Translations under genes and position numbers: made by a program | Shown: piece by piece, positions 7,370 through 15,893 of the stretch | Numbering within the stretch: the first letter of the stretch is position 1 | Layout: each line of letters opens with the position of its first letter | Source of the DNA: Acidobacteriaceae bacterium | GTDB lineage: Bacteria; Acidobacteriota; Terriglobia; Terriglobales; Acidobacteriaceae | DNA length: 50,283 bases | NCBI GenBank assembly: GCA_027452245.1 | Contig: DAIDGW010000214.1 | Coordinates: forward strand, 1-50,283 | Reading direction: 5' to 3' | The notes under the pieces: model-generated | What the model was told of the DNA's origin: nothing | Database searches by the model: none | The model's input: the letters and a program-made list of their open reading frames with translations, nothing else

Positions 7370-8842
7370 TTATTGCAGTGACTGGCTGGAAGACTCGGCG
7401 CTCGCGGTGATGTTGTAACGCTTGAGCTTGCGGTAGAGGGTCGCGCGGCTGATGCCGAGCATGCGTCCCGCCAGCGTCTTGTCGCCCTTGACCTGCTCAA
7501 AGACGCGCTGGATGGTGGCTCGCTCGATATCTTCCAGATCCGTGGTCGAAGCAGCCGAGCGGGGTTCTGTGACTGCTTCATCGGAGAGGTCGTCCATCGA
7601 ATCGACAGTGGAGTCGGCAACCTCTCTGGAAAGGCTGTTGGCAAAACTGGCACTGGCGATTGCCGGGGGCAAGTCGCTGAGATCGATGATGCGTCCGTTG
7701 CCCAGGGCGACGGCGCGTTCCACGCAGTTTTCCAGTTCGCGGACGTTGCCCGGCCAGTCATATTGCATCAGGGCTTTCATGGCGGCATTGGCAACCCGCA
7801 AGTCCGTTCCCGGAGCGTAGCGTTCCAGGAACCAGTGCACGAGCATGGGAATGTCGCTGCGGCGCTCGCGCAATGCCGGCACCTGCACCGTGACTACGTT
7901 GAGGCGGAAATAGAGATCCTTTCGGAAATTCCCGGCTTTATAAGCGGTTTCGAGGTCGCGGTTGGTGGCGGCGATAATGCGTACGTCAACCTTGACGCGC
8001 TGGTTGCTGCCCACGGGACGAACTTCTTTTTCTTGAAGAACACGCAGCAGTTTGGCCTGCAACTCCAGCGGAAGTTCGCCGATTTCGTCGAGAAAAACCG
8101 TTCCCCCGTCGGCAGACTGGAACAATCCCTGTTTGGATTTCAATGCGCCGGTAAATGCGCCTTTTTCATAGCCGAACAGTTCGCTCTCGATCAGGGTCGG
8201 AACCAACGATCCGCAATCGACCGCCACGAAAGGCTGGGCTGCGAAGGCGCCGCGGAAGTGAATGGCGCGCGCAACCAATTCCTTGCCGGTACCGCTTTCC
8301 CCTGAAATCAGGACCGGAGTGCGTGTGTCTTTGAGCCGGGCCACCATCCGCAAAACTTCCTGAATTTTTGCCGACGAGCCGACGATGCCGTGCACGGCGG
8401 TTTCCGAATCCATGCGCTGGCGCAGGAATTCGTTTTCTTCGACCAGACGAACTTTTTCCGCCATACGCCGCAGAAACAACCGGAGTTCTTCGAGAGGCGA
8501 AAACGGCTTTGTAATGTAGTCGTACGCACCCAGTTTCATCGCTTGCACCGCGGTCTCGATCGAACCGTGGCCGGTCATCAGGGCAACTTCAATGCGTGGC
8601 AGAACCTTTTTTACTTTCTCCAGGAATTCCAGCCCCGACATGTGCGGCATCACCATGTCCGTCAGGACCATGTGAGCCGGCTGCTCTTCCAGCAAAGCCA
8701 GGGCGGCATCGCCGCTTTCAGCTTCGAGGCACACAAAGCCCAGCGCCTCGCCGACGGTGATGCAGAGTTTGCGGATGCTCTGTTCGTCGTCGACGACCAG
8801 CAGCCGAATGCGAAGATCTTCTTTGGTTAGTGGTTTGCTCAC
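7370..8842 (-). CDS. NtrC-family sigma-54 activator (receiver-AAA+-Fis)
   Basis: A 490-residue bacterial enhancer-binding protein. Receiver domain at 12-125 with D62 as phospho-acceptor and K at TKP (112). The AAA+ domain has Walker A GESGTGKE (181-188), the sigma-54-contacting loop GAFTGA (228-233) intact, Walker [10 protein letters not shown] and the sensor/R-finger region [10 protein letters not shown]. The C terminus carries a Fis-type helix-turn-helix ([19 protein letters not shown]). It starts at GTG, overlapping the stop of the single-domain regulator in GTGA, as third gene of a kinase-regulator-activator operon. It should remodel sigma-54 RNA polymerase at promoters bearing its sites; the sigma-54 promoter at 12918 is the obvious target. 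Confidence 0.95.
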   Translation of the reverse strand: MSKPLTKEDLRIRLLVVDDEQSIRKLCITVGEALGFVCLEAESGDAALALLEEQPAHMVLTDMVMPHMSGLEFLEKVKKVLPRIEVALMTGHGSIETAVQAMKLGAYDYITKPFSPLEELRLFLRRMAEKVRLVEENEFLRQRMDSETAVHGIVGSSAKIQEVLRMVARLKDTRTPVLISGESGTGKELVARAIHFRGAFAAQPFVAVDCGSLVPTLIESELFGYEKGAFTGALKSKQGLFQSADGGTVFLDEIGELPLELQAKLLRVLQEKEVRPVGSNQRVKVDVRIIAATNRDLETAYKAGNFRKDLYFRLNVVTVQVPALRERRSDIPMLVHWFLERYAPGTDLRVANAAMKALMQYDWPGNVRELENCVERAVALGNGRIIDLSDLPPAIASASFANSLSREVADSTVDSMDDLSDEAVTEPRSAASTTDLEDIERATIQRVFEQVKGDKTLAGRMLGISRATLYRKLKRYNITASAESSSQSLQ

Positions 8843-9240
8843 TGGGCCTTTCCTATCGTCTTCGAGACAACATCGATAAACTGCTGCACGCGAAACGGTT
8901 TCTCTACGCAGGGAGCGCCGGTCGCCCGCAACGTGGCCACAGTTTCTTCGTTGGCTATGTCGCCGGTGATGAAGACAATCTTGGATACGAGGTCAGGACG
9001 GTTCTGCGCGATCCAGGCATGCACCTGGGCTCCGTCCACACCGCCGGGCGTGCGCATGTCGGAGACTACGCCAAGAAAATCTCCCTTTTCCAGCAGGCGC
9101 AGAGCATCAATGCCGGACTCGCAGCACACGACGGGATATCCGCTGCGTTCGAGCGCCGCCTGCACATAGGCCATGACGGCTGGCTCGTCTTCAATCAGCA
9201 GCACGGGATACGGCGTAGGTTGGAAGGCTGGAAGGCTCAT
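8839..9240 (-). CDS. single-domain response regulator
   Basis: A 133-residue stand-alone receiver. The frame is open further upstream, but ATG 9240 (MSLPAFQPTPYPVLLIEDE) is the true start by homology-like pattern and because it overlaps the kinase stop as ATGA. Acidic pocket IEDE (16-19), phospho-acceptor D61 in VVSDMRTPGG, and K114 in VEKPF are all present. There is no output domain, so it either competes for or relays phosphate between the large kinase and the sigma-54 activator whose genes flank it on both sides. Confidence 0.93.
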   Translation of the reverse strand: MSLPAFQPTPYPVLLIEDEPAVMAYVQAALERSGYPVVCCESGIDALRLLEKGDFLGVVSDMRTPGGVDGAQVHAWIAQNRPDLVSKIVFITGDIANEETVATLRATGAPCVEKPFRVQQFIDVVSKTIGKAQ

Positions 9241-12200
9241 GGTTGACGAACTCCCGCAGCGACTCCGACGGAAGCGGAGTGCGACGTTGCTGGCAGGCGG
9301 ACGACGAAAGTCGCTCCTCGCCCATCGCTGTTGTTGTGACAAAGGATTTCGCCGCCGTGCTCTTTCACGATGCCATAGCAAATGCTGAGCCCCAGGCCGG
9401 TTCCTTTGCCAATTTCCTTGGTGGTAAAGAAAGGATCGAAGATGCGGTCGGGATAAGTAATACCGGGCCCGTTATCACGGAATGAAATTTCCACAGCGCC
9501 TCCCGCCTTCGTAGTCATGATCTCAATGCGGGCGGCGCCGCCGGTTTCGTGCACCGCGTCATACGCGTTGTTGAGGATGTTCAGGAACACCTGCTGCAAC
9601 TGATGCGCGTCTCCGATCACGTCGGGAAGGTTCTCATCCAGGTTCTGGATGACATCAATACCGTGACTGTTGAAGTCGTAGGAGCGCAGTTGCACGGTGC
9701 GGCGCAAGACCAGGTTGATCTGTACCGCATTGCGCTGCGGCGGCATTTGCCGGGCGAAACTGAGCAGGTTCTGTACGATCTGCTTGGTCCGCTGCGCTTC
9801 CTGCAGAATGACGCGAAGGTCTTTGCGGGCCGCCTCGGGAATCTCGGGATTCTGCAGCAGCAGATCAGAAAATCCGAGGATGGCAGTGAGCGGATTATTC
9901 ACTTCATGGGCAACACCCGAAACCAGTTGTCCCACAGCAGCCATTTTTTCCGCATGCAGAAGCTTGTCCCGCAGAATAGCGGAATCGGTGATGTCCGTGA
10001 GGACAACCACGATGCTGGTTACGTTTCCCTGCTCGTCCCGCATGGGGCTGAGGTTGGCGGAAAACCTGCCGGGAGTTCCTCCGCCACGCATAATTGCAAG
10101 TTCCAGATTGTCTACTTCGTGTCCCTCCAGCGTGTTCTGTAAGCCGTTTGAAAATGCTGAAACGTCATCGGGAGAAACCAGTTCCAGCACTGGCCGGCCG
10201 AGCAAATCGCGCTGTTCGAAGCCCGCATTGGACCAGCGGCGGTTCACGTAACTGATCAGGCCGGCCGTATCGGCCACCACGATCAGGCTCTGCGTATTGT
10301 TGAGAATTTTTTCGGAGAAGTCCCGCTCCCGATGCAACTCAGACTGATAGGTCCGCAATCCGGTCACATCCAGGGCCAAGCCACGGATCTGTAAAAGATG
10401 TCCGTCGGTGTCGTACAAGCCGAAGGAATTCAGCAACACGTGAATGGGAGATCCGTTTTTGCGCCGGAGGGTGGCTTCAAAGTTCCGCAGATTGCCATCG
10501 CGCACTAAAACTTCAATCTGCCGGCGCCGATCCTCAGGGGAGAAATAGAGAGTGTTTGGAATATCGACTTGCAGTAGCTCTTCCCGGCTGCTGTAGCCGA
10601 GCATGCGAACCATCGCGTCATTCACTTCAATGAATCTGCCATCCGGAGTGCTGAAGAAAAGACCTTCCTGAATGTTGTCGAACAACTCGCGATAGCGGCG
10701 TTCCGCTTCTCGCCGGTCGGTAATGTCCTTCAGGATGTGAATGGTTTGCAGGCCATCCCCGCTGGCGGCATTGACGCGTGACGTTGAAACCAGGTAGGTC
10801 CGGTCCATCACCGGGTGCACAAATTCGTCCGCGGTATCGTCGCTCGAACGGCAGAAGGGACACGAATAAGGCACGGCATCCCCGGCAATCGCCAGCAGCG
10901 ACCGCATACTCACGCCGATCAGTTCGGAGGTTGGCACCCCGATCATTTCCGAAAGTGACCGGTTGGCGTGCAGAACATTGTCGTGCGAGTCGTGGACGAC
11001 GATGAAATCGGTGATGGCATCGAAGAGTTCGAGCCAGTGACGGTTCAAGGCCTCGGCACGGTGCCGGTGCTGCTCGGAAAGATGCAGATTGCGCGCAACT
11101 TCAAGCACCACGGCAACCTGATTCGATAATGCGCGGGCGCGGCGAATATCTTCTTGTGAAATGCCCGTTCCGTCGAGCCGATCGAGCACCCCGAACATGC
11201 CCAAAACGTCGCCATTCGCGCCCAGCAAGGGCAACGCTAACAGTTGGTGGACTTCGTATCTTTGTATCGCTTCCAGATTGGCGCCAGGAAGCTTTGCCGC
11301 ATCGTCAGACCAGAACACTTCTTTTGCGCGCAGCGCCTGGGTCGCAATGCCTTCCGGAAAAATATCGTCGGCGGGAGTTGGTTCGCCACGAGTCGCCCCA
11401 TAACGGACGCGGAACACTCCCTCTTCCTGCAGAGCAATGAAGCAGCGCCCGAAATTCAGGAAATCGCCCGCGTGCAGAACGAAGGCTTGCAGCACATGTT
11501 CCAGGTCGCCGCTCGAATTCAGCTCCGAAGCAATCTCCAGCAGTTGATGAAGTTCATGCGCCTGGGCTTGTGAGGTGGCGGATAGTTCCGCGTGAGCGAG
11601 AGCAACCGCGCCAAAGCCGGCAATGGCCGCGACCAGCGCACGTTCTTCGCTGGTAAATGCAATCTCGGAGCGCGGGTAAATGAGGATGGCGCCTTGAGTA
11701 CGCGAGGTGCGGAATGGTGCGGCGATCAGCATACCGGCAGAGACCAGGCTGCCCAAGGAATGCGCATCGGCACTCACGGACACGCTGATGGGCTCTCCCG
11801 CGGAGACGGCACGCTGGGCCAAATCCGCGGCAAACCTTATCGTCTGGCGATCGTGCCGCGCCCGCACGGAGTTCGCCAATTGAGGAGTCTCAGCCGAGAC
11901 TGCCCGCAACTCAAACGGGCCTTCCCGGCGCAACAGGATACAGACCAGGCGGGTGCGCAGAAGCATGCGCAGCCGGTCGGCCAGAGCTTCCACCAATGAC
12001 GAAACGTCGGGCGTAGCGTGCAACGTCTGCGCCACATCGGCGAGAATCTCCACGCGGCGATGCTCCTCGCGAGAAACCTCGGTCAACCGGCTTGCCTCCA
12101 GCAGCGTGCTCAGCTGTCCCGTCAGGATTGTGACTTTGGCTGCCATATCGGGCGTGAAGAAATCCGGGTCGGAATCGTGCAAAAAGGTCAGGACGCCGAT

Positions 12201-12659
12201 AGTTTCGTTAAAAACAACCAGGGGGGCAGCCATGAACGCCCGCGCCTCAAACTGATGACCTCCAGGAAACTCCGGCGGAGCAATGTGATTGGCGAATACC
12301 GACCGGTGGGTGCGCACAGCCTCGGTCACCAGGGCCATCAGTTGGGGATGCAGGCGCAGTCCTTCAATGCGGTCGGAAAACTCACCCTCGCCCTGTTGGC
12401 CGACAAATTCCGTCGGAGATTGCGCGCGCCAGAAATAGACTCCGGAAACCTGAAAAAATTCTCGGGCGCCGGTGCAGAGCAATCGAATCAGAGCCTCGGG
12501 CTGCAGCCGGTCCGTTGCGCCCGCCGAGATTCGCAGCAGCAGGTCTTGGAACCGCCCGTCCGACCCGGACGAGGGCAGCTGAGACGAGATGATGCCCGAG
12601 TTGCGACCGAACTGACTTACGTCGCTACCGCTTGTAGAAGAAACGGGTTCGCGATTCAC
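9237..12659 (-). CDS. soluble multi-GAF/multi-PAS sensor histidine kinase
   Basis: A 1140-residue kinase with no membrane segment. Order: GAF about 55-190, GAF 215-360, GAF 383-525, PAS 545-655, PAS 655-770, PAS 780-895, DHp 905-970 with H918 in VAHEVNNPLTAILGF, then the ATPase domain (NAYDAV, DNGPGI, GKGTGLGLSI). The first PAS holds a CPFC pair (C600, C603), which could bind metal or form a redox disulfide. It begins at GTG with AAGGA just upstream. It heads the leftward kinase-regulator-activator operon, divergent from the chemosensory operon, so it is the likely input for sigma-54 control there. The signal is probably cytoplasmic. Confidence 0.95.
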   Translation of the reverse strand: MNREPVSSTSGSDVSQFGRNSGIISSQLPSSGSDGRFQDLLLRISAGATDRLQPEALIRLLCTGAREFFQVSGVYFWRAQSPTEFVGQQGEGEFSDRIEGLRLHPQLMALVTEAVRTHRSVFANHIAPPEFPGGHQFEARAFMAAPLVVFNETIGVLTFLHDSDPDFFTPDMAAKVTILTGQLSTLLEASRLTEVSREEHRRVEILADVAQTLHATPDVSSLVEALADRLRMLLRTRLVCILLRREGPFELRAVSAETPQLANSVRARHDRQTIRFAADLAQRAVSAGEPISVSVSADAHSLGSLVSAGMLIAAPFRTSRTQGAILIYPRSEIAFTSEERALVAAIAGFGAVALAHAELSATSQAQAHELHQLLEIASELNSSGDLEHVLQAFVLHAGDFLNFGRCFIALQEEGVFRVRYGATRGEPTPADDIFPEGIATQALRAKEVFWSDDAAKLPGANLEAIQRYEVHQLLALPLLGANGDVLGMFGVLDRLDGTGISQEDIRRARALSNQVAVVLEVARNLHLSEQHRHRAEALNRHWLELFDAITDFIVVHDSHDNVLHANRSLSEMIGVPTSELIGVSMRSLLAIAGDAVPYSCPFCRSSDDTADEFVHPVMDRTYLVSTSRVNAASGDGLQTIHILKDITDRREAERRYRELFDNIQEGLFFSTPDGRFIEVNDAMVRMLGYSSREELLQVDIPNTLYFSPEDRRRQIEVLVRDGNLRNFEATLRRKNGSPIHVLLNSFGLYDTDGHLLQIRGLALDVTGLRTYQSELHRERDFSEKILNNTQSLIVVADTAGLISYVNRRWSNAGFEQRDLLGRPVLELVSPDDVSAFSNGLQNTLEGHEVDNLELAIMRGGGTPGRFSANLSPMRDEQGNVTSIVVVLTDITDSAILRDKLLHAEKMAAVGQLVSGVAHEVNNPLTAILGFSDLLLQNPEIPEAARKDLRVILQEAQRTKQIVQNLLSFARQMPPQRNAVQINLVLRRTVQLRSYDFNSHGIDVIQNLDENLPDVIGDAHQLQQVFLNILNNAYDAVHETGGAARIEIMTTKAGGAVEISFRDNGPGITYPDRIFDPFFTTKEIGKGTGLGLSICYGIVKEHGGEILCHNNSDGRGATFVVRLPATSHSASVGVAAGVRQP

Positions 12660-12678
12660 AAGTCCTTGTAATCTAAAG

Positions 12679-12694
12679 GGAAACTATCCTGCCA
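12679..12694 (-). promoter_or_regulatory. weak leftward sigma-54 promoter candidate, proximal
   Basis: Read leftward, TGGCAGGATAGTTTCC matches the -24 TGGCA and a partial -12 (TTTC for TTGC). The predicted start is about 10 nt before the kinase GTG. The invariant GC of the -12 is not kept, which lowers confidence. Confidence 0.25.
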
Positions 12695-12717
12695 TCTCAA
12701 TTTGAGTCAAGGGAAAT

Positions 12718-12733
12718 GGCTTAGAAGGTGCCC
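12718..12733 (-). promoter_or_regulatory. weak leftward sigma-54 promoter candidate, distal
   Basis: Read leftward, GGGCACCTTCTAAGCC keeps the GG-N10-GC spacing and the GGCAC of the -24, with a degenerate -12 (AAGC). It would give a kinase leader of roughly 48 nt. The TGAGAC palindrome lies 26 nt upstream of it. Confidence 0.3.
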
Positions 12734-12758
12734 AGGTATGAAATCCCGCGCCAAATCT

Positions 12759-12773
12759 TGAGACGGAATCTCA
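12759..12773. promoter_or_regulatory. TGAGA...TCTCA palindrome, candidate enhancer site
   Basis: TGAGACGGAATCTCA has 5-bp inverted arms and lies about 145-160 nt upstream of the rightward -24/-12 promoter, with another half-site TGAGAC at 12806-12811. It shares its half-site with the boxes at 7126-7149. It is a plausible binding site for the Fis-HTH activator encoded at 7370-8842. Confidence 0.45.
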
Positions 12774-12917
12774 GCTTGAGAATACCCACGGGAAGAATAC
12801 CGCAGTGAGACGCCAGCGATTACCTCTTTCTCCTGGCGCAACCACATTCCAGGAATTAATTCCATTGTTTTCATGAACATGTCGCGCGTGACTTTGGTTT
12901 TTTCTTGAGCGCCTGCA

Positions 12918-12933
12918 TGGCCCGACCGTTGCA
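12918..12933 (+). promoter_or_regulatory. sigma-54 (-24/-12) promoter of the chemosensory operon
   Basis: TGGCCCGACCGTTGCA fits the sigma-54 consensus TGGCACG-N4-TTGCA at every fixed position except one (A to C in the -24 box). The predicted start is near 12945, leaving a leader of about 24 nt with the strong ribosome-binding site AAGGAGGAG before GTG 12968. An NtrC-type activator with an intact GAFTGA loop is encoded divergently, as expected for such a promoter. Confidence 0.75.
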
Positions 12934-12967
12934 CATTCTGCCGTGCGTCTCTCTGTAAGGAGGAGTT

Positions 12968-13309
12968 GTGTCTCGAATACCGACTGCAGCATTACTCGCA
13001 GTTTTGATGGCTGGAACGATTACTCCCGGAGTGGTAAAGGCCCAGCAAGCTCAGAATCAAGATTTTATCCGGCGAGCCAAGACTAAGGTCGAGCCGACTT
13101 ATCCCGATCTCGCCCGCAAGATGAACATCACCGGAACGGTGAAGGTCGAAGTGGTGGTAGCTCCCAATGGAATTGTCAAAGATGCCCGTGTCGTTGGTGG
13201 ACATCCGTTGCTGGCGCAGGCTGCGATAGAAGCAGCCAGGAAATGGCGCTTTGAACCAGCCGCGGGAGATAGCACCGGCATTATCGAGTTCAAGTTTGAC
13301 CCGCGCTAG
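12968..13309 (+). CDS. secreted TonB C-terminal-domain protein
   Basis: A 113-residue protein starting at GTG behind a strong AAGGAGGAG. Residues 1-25 are a signal peptide (LLAVLMAGTITPGVVKAQ). The rest is a single TonB C-terminal fold: VEPTYPDLARKMNITGTVKVEVVVAPNGIVKDARVVGGHPLLAQAAIEAARKWRF. The membrane anchor and proline-rich arm of a working TonB are missing, so it cannot link ExbBD to an outer-membrane receptor. Being the first gene of an operon that continues with an MCP, it could be a periplasmic binding partner of that receptor or of the cell envelope. Such stand-alone domains are common in Acidobacteriota, but their role is not known to me. Confidence 0.88.
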   Translation: MSRIPTAALLAVLMAGTITPGVVKAQQAQNQDFIRRAKTKVEPTYPDLARKMNITGTVKVEVVVAPNGIVKDARVVGGHPLLAQAAIEAARKWRFEPAAGDSTGIIEFKFDPR

Positions 13310-13333
13310 CGCCCAGCGTGGAGGAGGAAGCGC

Positions 13334-15313
13334 ATGACAATTGGCAAGAAGCTCTACATAAGTTTTGGAATCATCCTGAGCATGGTGGTCGTGCTGTTCT
13401 TGGTCAACTGGCTGGCCGTGCAGCGGGAACACTCGGCGAAAGCGGCGGCCGCGGCTTCGCTGGAACTGGCCGAAGAAACCAACGCTGTGCGCTTTCAGAT
13501 GATGCAGAACCGTCTCTATCTGAGCAATTACCTGCTCAGCGGCGACACGCGCGAAATCGACCGCATGAATGATGGGCTGCGCATCCTGAATGACAAGCTT
13601 TCCAAAGGCAAGGAACTCGCCAATTCCGAGCAGGAAAAAAGTGCGCTGGACAAAGTGCAGCAATTGGAACAGTCCTGGGCCAAAGAGTTCGCCCAACCCC
13701 TGATCGAAAAGCGCAAGGACGTCGATTCCGGTAACGCCACTGTGGCCGAACTGCAGATTTACTACCTGCAGAAAGACGCTGCCTCGTGGGTGAAGAATTC
13801 GACCGATGCCCTGGATCAAGCGGATGAAGAAAATCGCAAGCTGCTGGACGAGCGCCGCAAGTATGACGAAGCCGCGGCGACCGGAACCATCATCATCTCG
13901 CTGCTGACCACATTACTGGGCCTGGGACTCGGCGGCGTCATTGCCTATCGTACGGCCAATGCCATTACCGAACCTTTGGGCAATCTGATGAACGTCGCGC
14001 GCCAGATCGGCGATACCGGAGATCTGGAGCACTCCATTGATCTCAAACGCAACGACGAAATTGGCGAACTGGCCCGTACCTTCGCCAAGATGGTTGTCTA
14101 TCTGAAGGAAATGGCGGGCGTCTCGGAATCCATTGCTGGCGGCGACCTTACGGTGGAAGTGAAACCGCGATCCTCGCACGACACGCTAGGCAATGCCTTC
14201 GTTCGCATGGTCGAAGGATTGGCAGGTCTGGTCCGCAGCGTGCGCGACGCATCGTCTCAGGTGGCGAGCGCTGCCAATCAGGTTGCGGGAGCCTCCGACG
14301 ATTCCGCCAAAGTTGGCCTGCAGGCCTCGTCCGCCATTGATGAAGTTACCAGCACCATGCACGAAATGAGCGTCAACGTACAGAACATGGTGAAGAGCAC
14401 GCAAGTCCAGGCGTCGAGCGTTAGCGAAACCTCGGCGTCCATCGATCAGATGGTGGCCTCGATTCAACGCGTCGCCGACACCGCCAAGGTTCTGCTCGAT
14501 ATCTCAAACCGCTCACGCGAGGAAGTCCACAGCGGTATCACGACGATGGAAAAGGCAACGGACGGACTGAATCGCATTAACACTACGATCACTTCTTCCG
14601 GAGAGATCATTGGAGCACTGGGCCAACGGGCCGATGATATTGGAAAGATCATCGAAGTCATCGACGATCTGGCCGAACAGACGAACCTGCTGGCGCTGAA
14701 TGCTGCCATCGAAGCTGCCCGCGCCGGCGAGCACGGATTGGGTTTTGCGGTGGTCGCTGACGAAGTTCGCAAGCTGGCAGAGAAATCGGCGCAATCCACG
14801 AAGGAAATCTCCGAACTCATCCAGAGCATTCAGAAAGAGGCTCGCAAAGCGGTCGAGAACATGGACCGCTCGACCGGCATCGTCAATGAGGGCCTGGAAC
14901 TCGGCGGCGAACTGAATGCCGCCCTGCGAAAAATATCCAACGTGGTCACTGAAGTCTACAAGTTCGCGCAGGAGATCGGTGCGGCCACCAACGAGCAGTC
15001 CCATGGGTCTTCGCAGATTGCCCGCGCAACCACGCGTTTGAACGAAATCACCCACGAAATCAATTCCGCGGTGGAAGAGCAGGCTTCCGGAGCGCAGGCG
15101 GTAGTAAAAGCCATGGAGCGCATGCGGGAACTGGTGCAGCAGTCCACTTCGGGTTCGACCGAACTGGCGGCTTCTTCGGAACAGATGTCGAAGATGTCGC
15201 GCGGACTGCTCGAGTTCATGGACCGTTTCGCACTGGCCGAAGCATCCCGCGGCCTGGGCAAAGAAGAATCCGGACGGGGCGCTCGCCGCGCCGCCGCCGG
15301 ATCACAGTTCTGA
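13334..15313 (+). CDS. methyl-accepting chemotaxis protein
   Basis: A 659-residue transmembrane chemoreceptor preceded by GGAGGAGG. TM1 is at about 8-27, followed by a roughly 155-residue helical periplasmic domain (four-helix-bundle type, 'NRLYLSNYLLSGD'), TM2 at about 186-206, HAMP-like segments to about 290, and the signalling domain. The CheA/CheW-binding hairpin tip EQTNLLALNAAIEAARAGEHG and the flanking AVVADEVRKLAEKSA are canonical. Glu/Gln pairs typical of methylation sites lie on both arms. The C terminus has no NWETF-type tether for CheR. It is the only receptor in the cluster, so this array probably has one dedicated input. Confidence 0.96.
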   Translation: MTIGKKLYISFGIILSMVVVLFLVNWLAVQREHSAKAAAAASLELAEETNAVRFQMMQNRLYLSNYLLSGDTREIDRMNDGLRILNDKLSKGKELANSEQEKSALDKVQQLEQSWAKEFAQPLIEKRKDVDSGNATVAELQIYYLQKDAASWVKNSTDALDQADEENRKLLDERRKYDEAAATGTIIISLLTTLLGLGLGGVIAYRTANAITEPLGNLMNVARQIGDTGDLEHSIDLKRNDEIGELARTFAKMVVYLKEMAGVSESIAGGDLTVEVKPRSSHDTLGNAFVRMVEGLAGLVRSVRDASSQVASAANQVAGASDDSAKVGLQASSAIDEVTSTMHEMSVNVQNMVKSTQVQASSVSETSASIDQMVASIQRVADTAKVLLDISNRSREEVHSGITTMEKATDGLNRINTTITSSGEIIGALGQRADDIGKIIEVIDDLAEQTNLLALNAAIEAARAGEHGLGFAVVADEVRKLAEKSAQSTKEISELIQSIQKEARKAVENMDRSTGIVNEGLELGGELNAALRKISNVVTEVYKFAQEIGAATNEQSHGSSQIARATTRLNEITHEINSAVEEQASGAQAVVKAMERMRELVQQSTSGSTELAASSEQMSKMSRGLLEFMDRFALAEASRGLGKEESGRGARRAAAGSQF

Positions 15314-15354
15314 GGTCCGCGAGTTAGCCCGATTCCAGGCGAGAGCGAGGAGAT

Positions 15355-15849
15355 ATGAAAGGCGAACTCCATATCGTGGGCTTCCAGGTGGGACGCGAAA
15401 CGTACGGCGTGCCCATTACTTCCCTGCATGAGATCGTGCGGGTACCGGAAATCACCGCCGTCCCCGATGCGCCTGATTATCTGGAGGGAGTAATCAACCT
15501 GCGCGGCAAGATCGTCTCGGTCATGGACCTGCGCAAGCGCTTTGGCGAAAAGCAGGTGGACCTGAAAAAGCAGAATCGGATTCTGGTGGTTGAACATGCC
15601 GGCAGGCTGGCAGGTTTGATCGTTGACTCCGCGTCGGAGGTGCTGAAGATCCCCGCGGAGGACGTGGAAGCGCCTCCCGCCGTGTTCCAGGAAGGCGGTC
15701 TCAACTGCGTCACCGGGTTGGGAAAAGTGAAGGGCAGGCTGGTGGTGCTGTTAGATATGAGCAAGTTAATGGCGGCCGGAAATCTCCAGCAAACGAGTAA
15801 TCCAGAAGCAAAACCCAAGGCAGAAACACGGGGAGCCGCGGCCCGATAG
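15355..15849 (+). CDS. cheW: CheW coupling protein
   Basis: A 164-residue CheW that links receptor to CheA. The SH3-like fold is clear: LHIVGFQVGRETYGVPI, then IVRVPEITAVPDAPDYLEGVINLRGKIVSVMDLRKRFG with the conserved NLRG turn, and GLIVDSASEVLKIP. A C-terminal tail of about 20 residues is Pro/Lys/Ala-rich and not part of the fold. It lies 41 nt after the MCP, with a GAGGAG ribosome-binding site. Confidence 0.96.
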   Translation: MKGELHIVGFQVGRETYGVPITSLHEIVRVPEITAVPDAPDYLEGVINLRGKIVSVMDLRKRFGEKQVDLKKQNRILVVEHAGRLAGLIVDSASEVLKIPAEDVEAPPAVFQEGGLNCVTGLGKVKGRLVVLLDMSKLMAAGNLQQTSNPEAKPKAETRGAAAR

Positions 15850-15893
15850 ATGGCGTACATGCAATCACAACCGAACAGGTGACAGGAACCAGC

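Larger units (their letters stand above)
12660..12967. other. divergent control region between kinase and chemosensory operons
   Basis: This 308-nt gap holds no gene. It contains a strong rightward -24/-12 promoter, two weaker leftward -24/-12 candidates, the palindromes CTCAA-T-TTGAG (12696-12706) and TGAGACGGAATCTCA (12759-12773), and a lone TGAGAC half-site (12806-12811). It is therefore likely to be shared by both transcripts. Confidence 0.65.
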
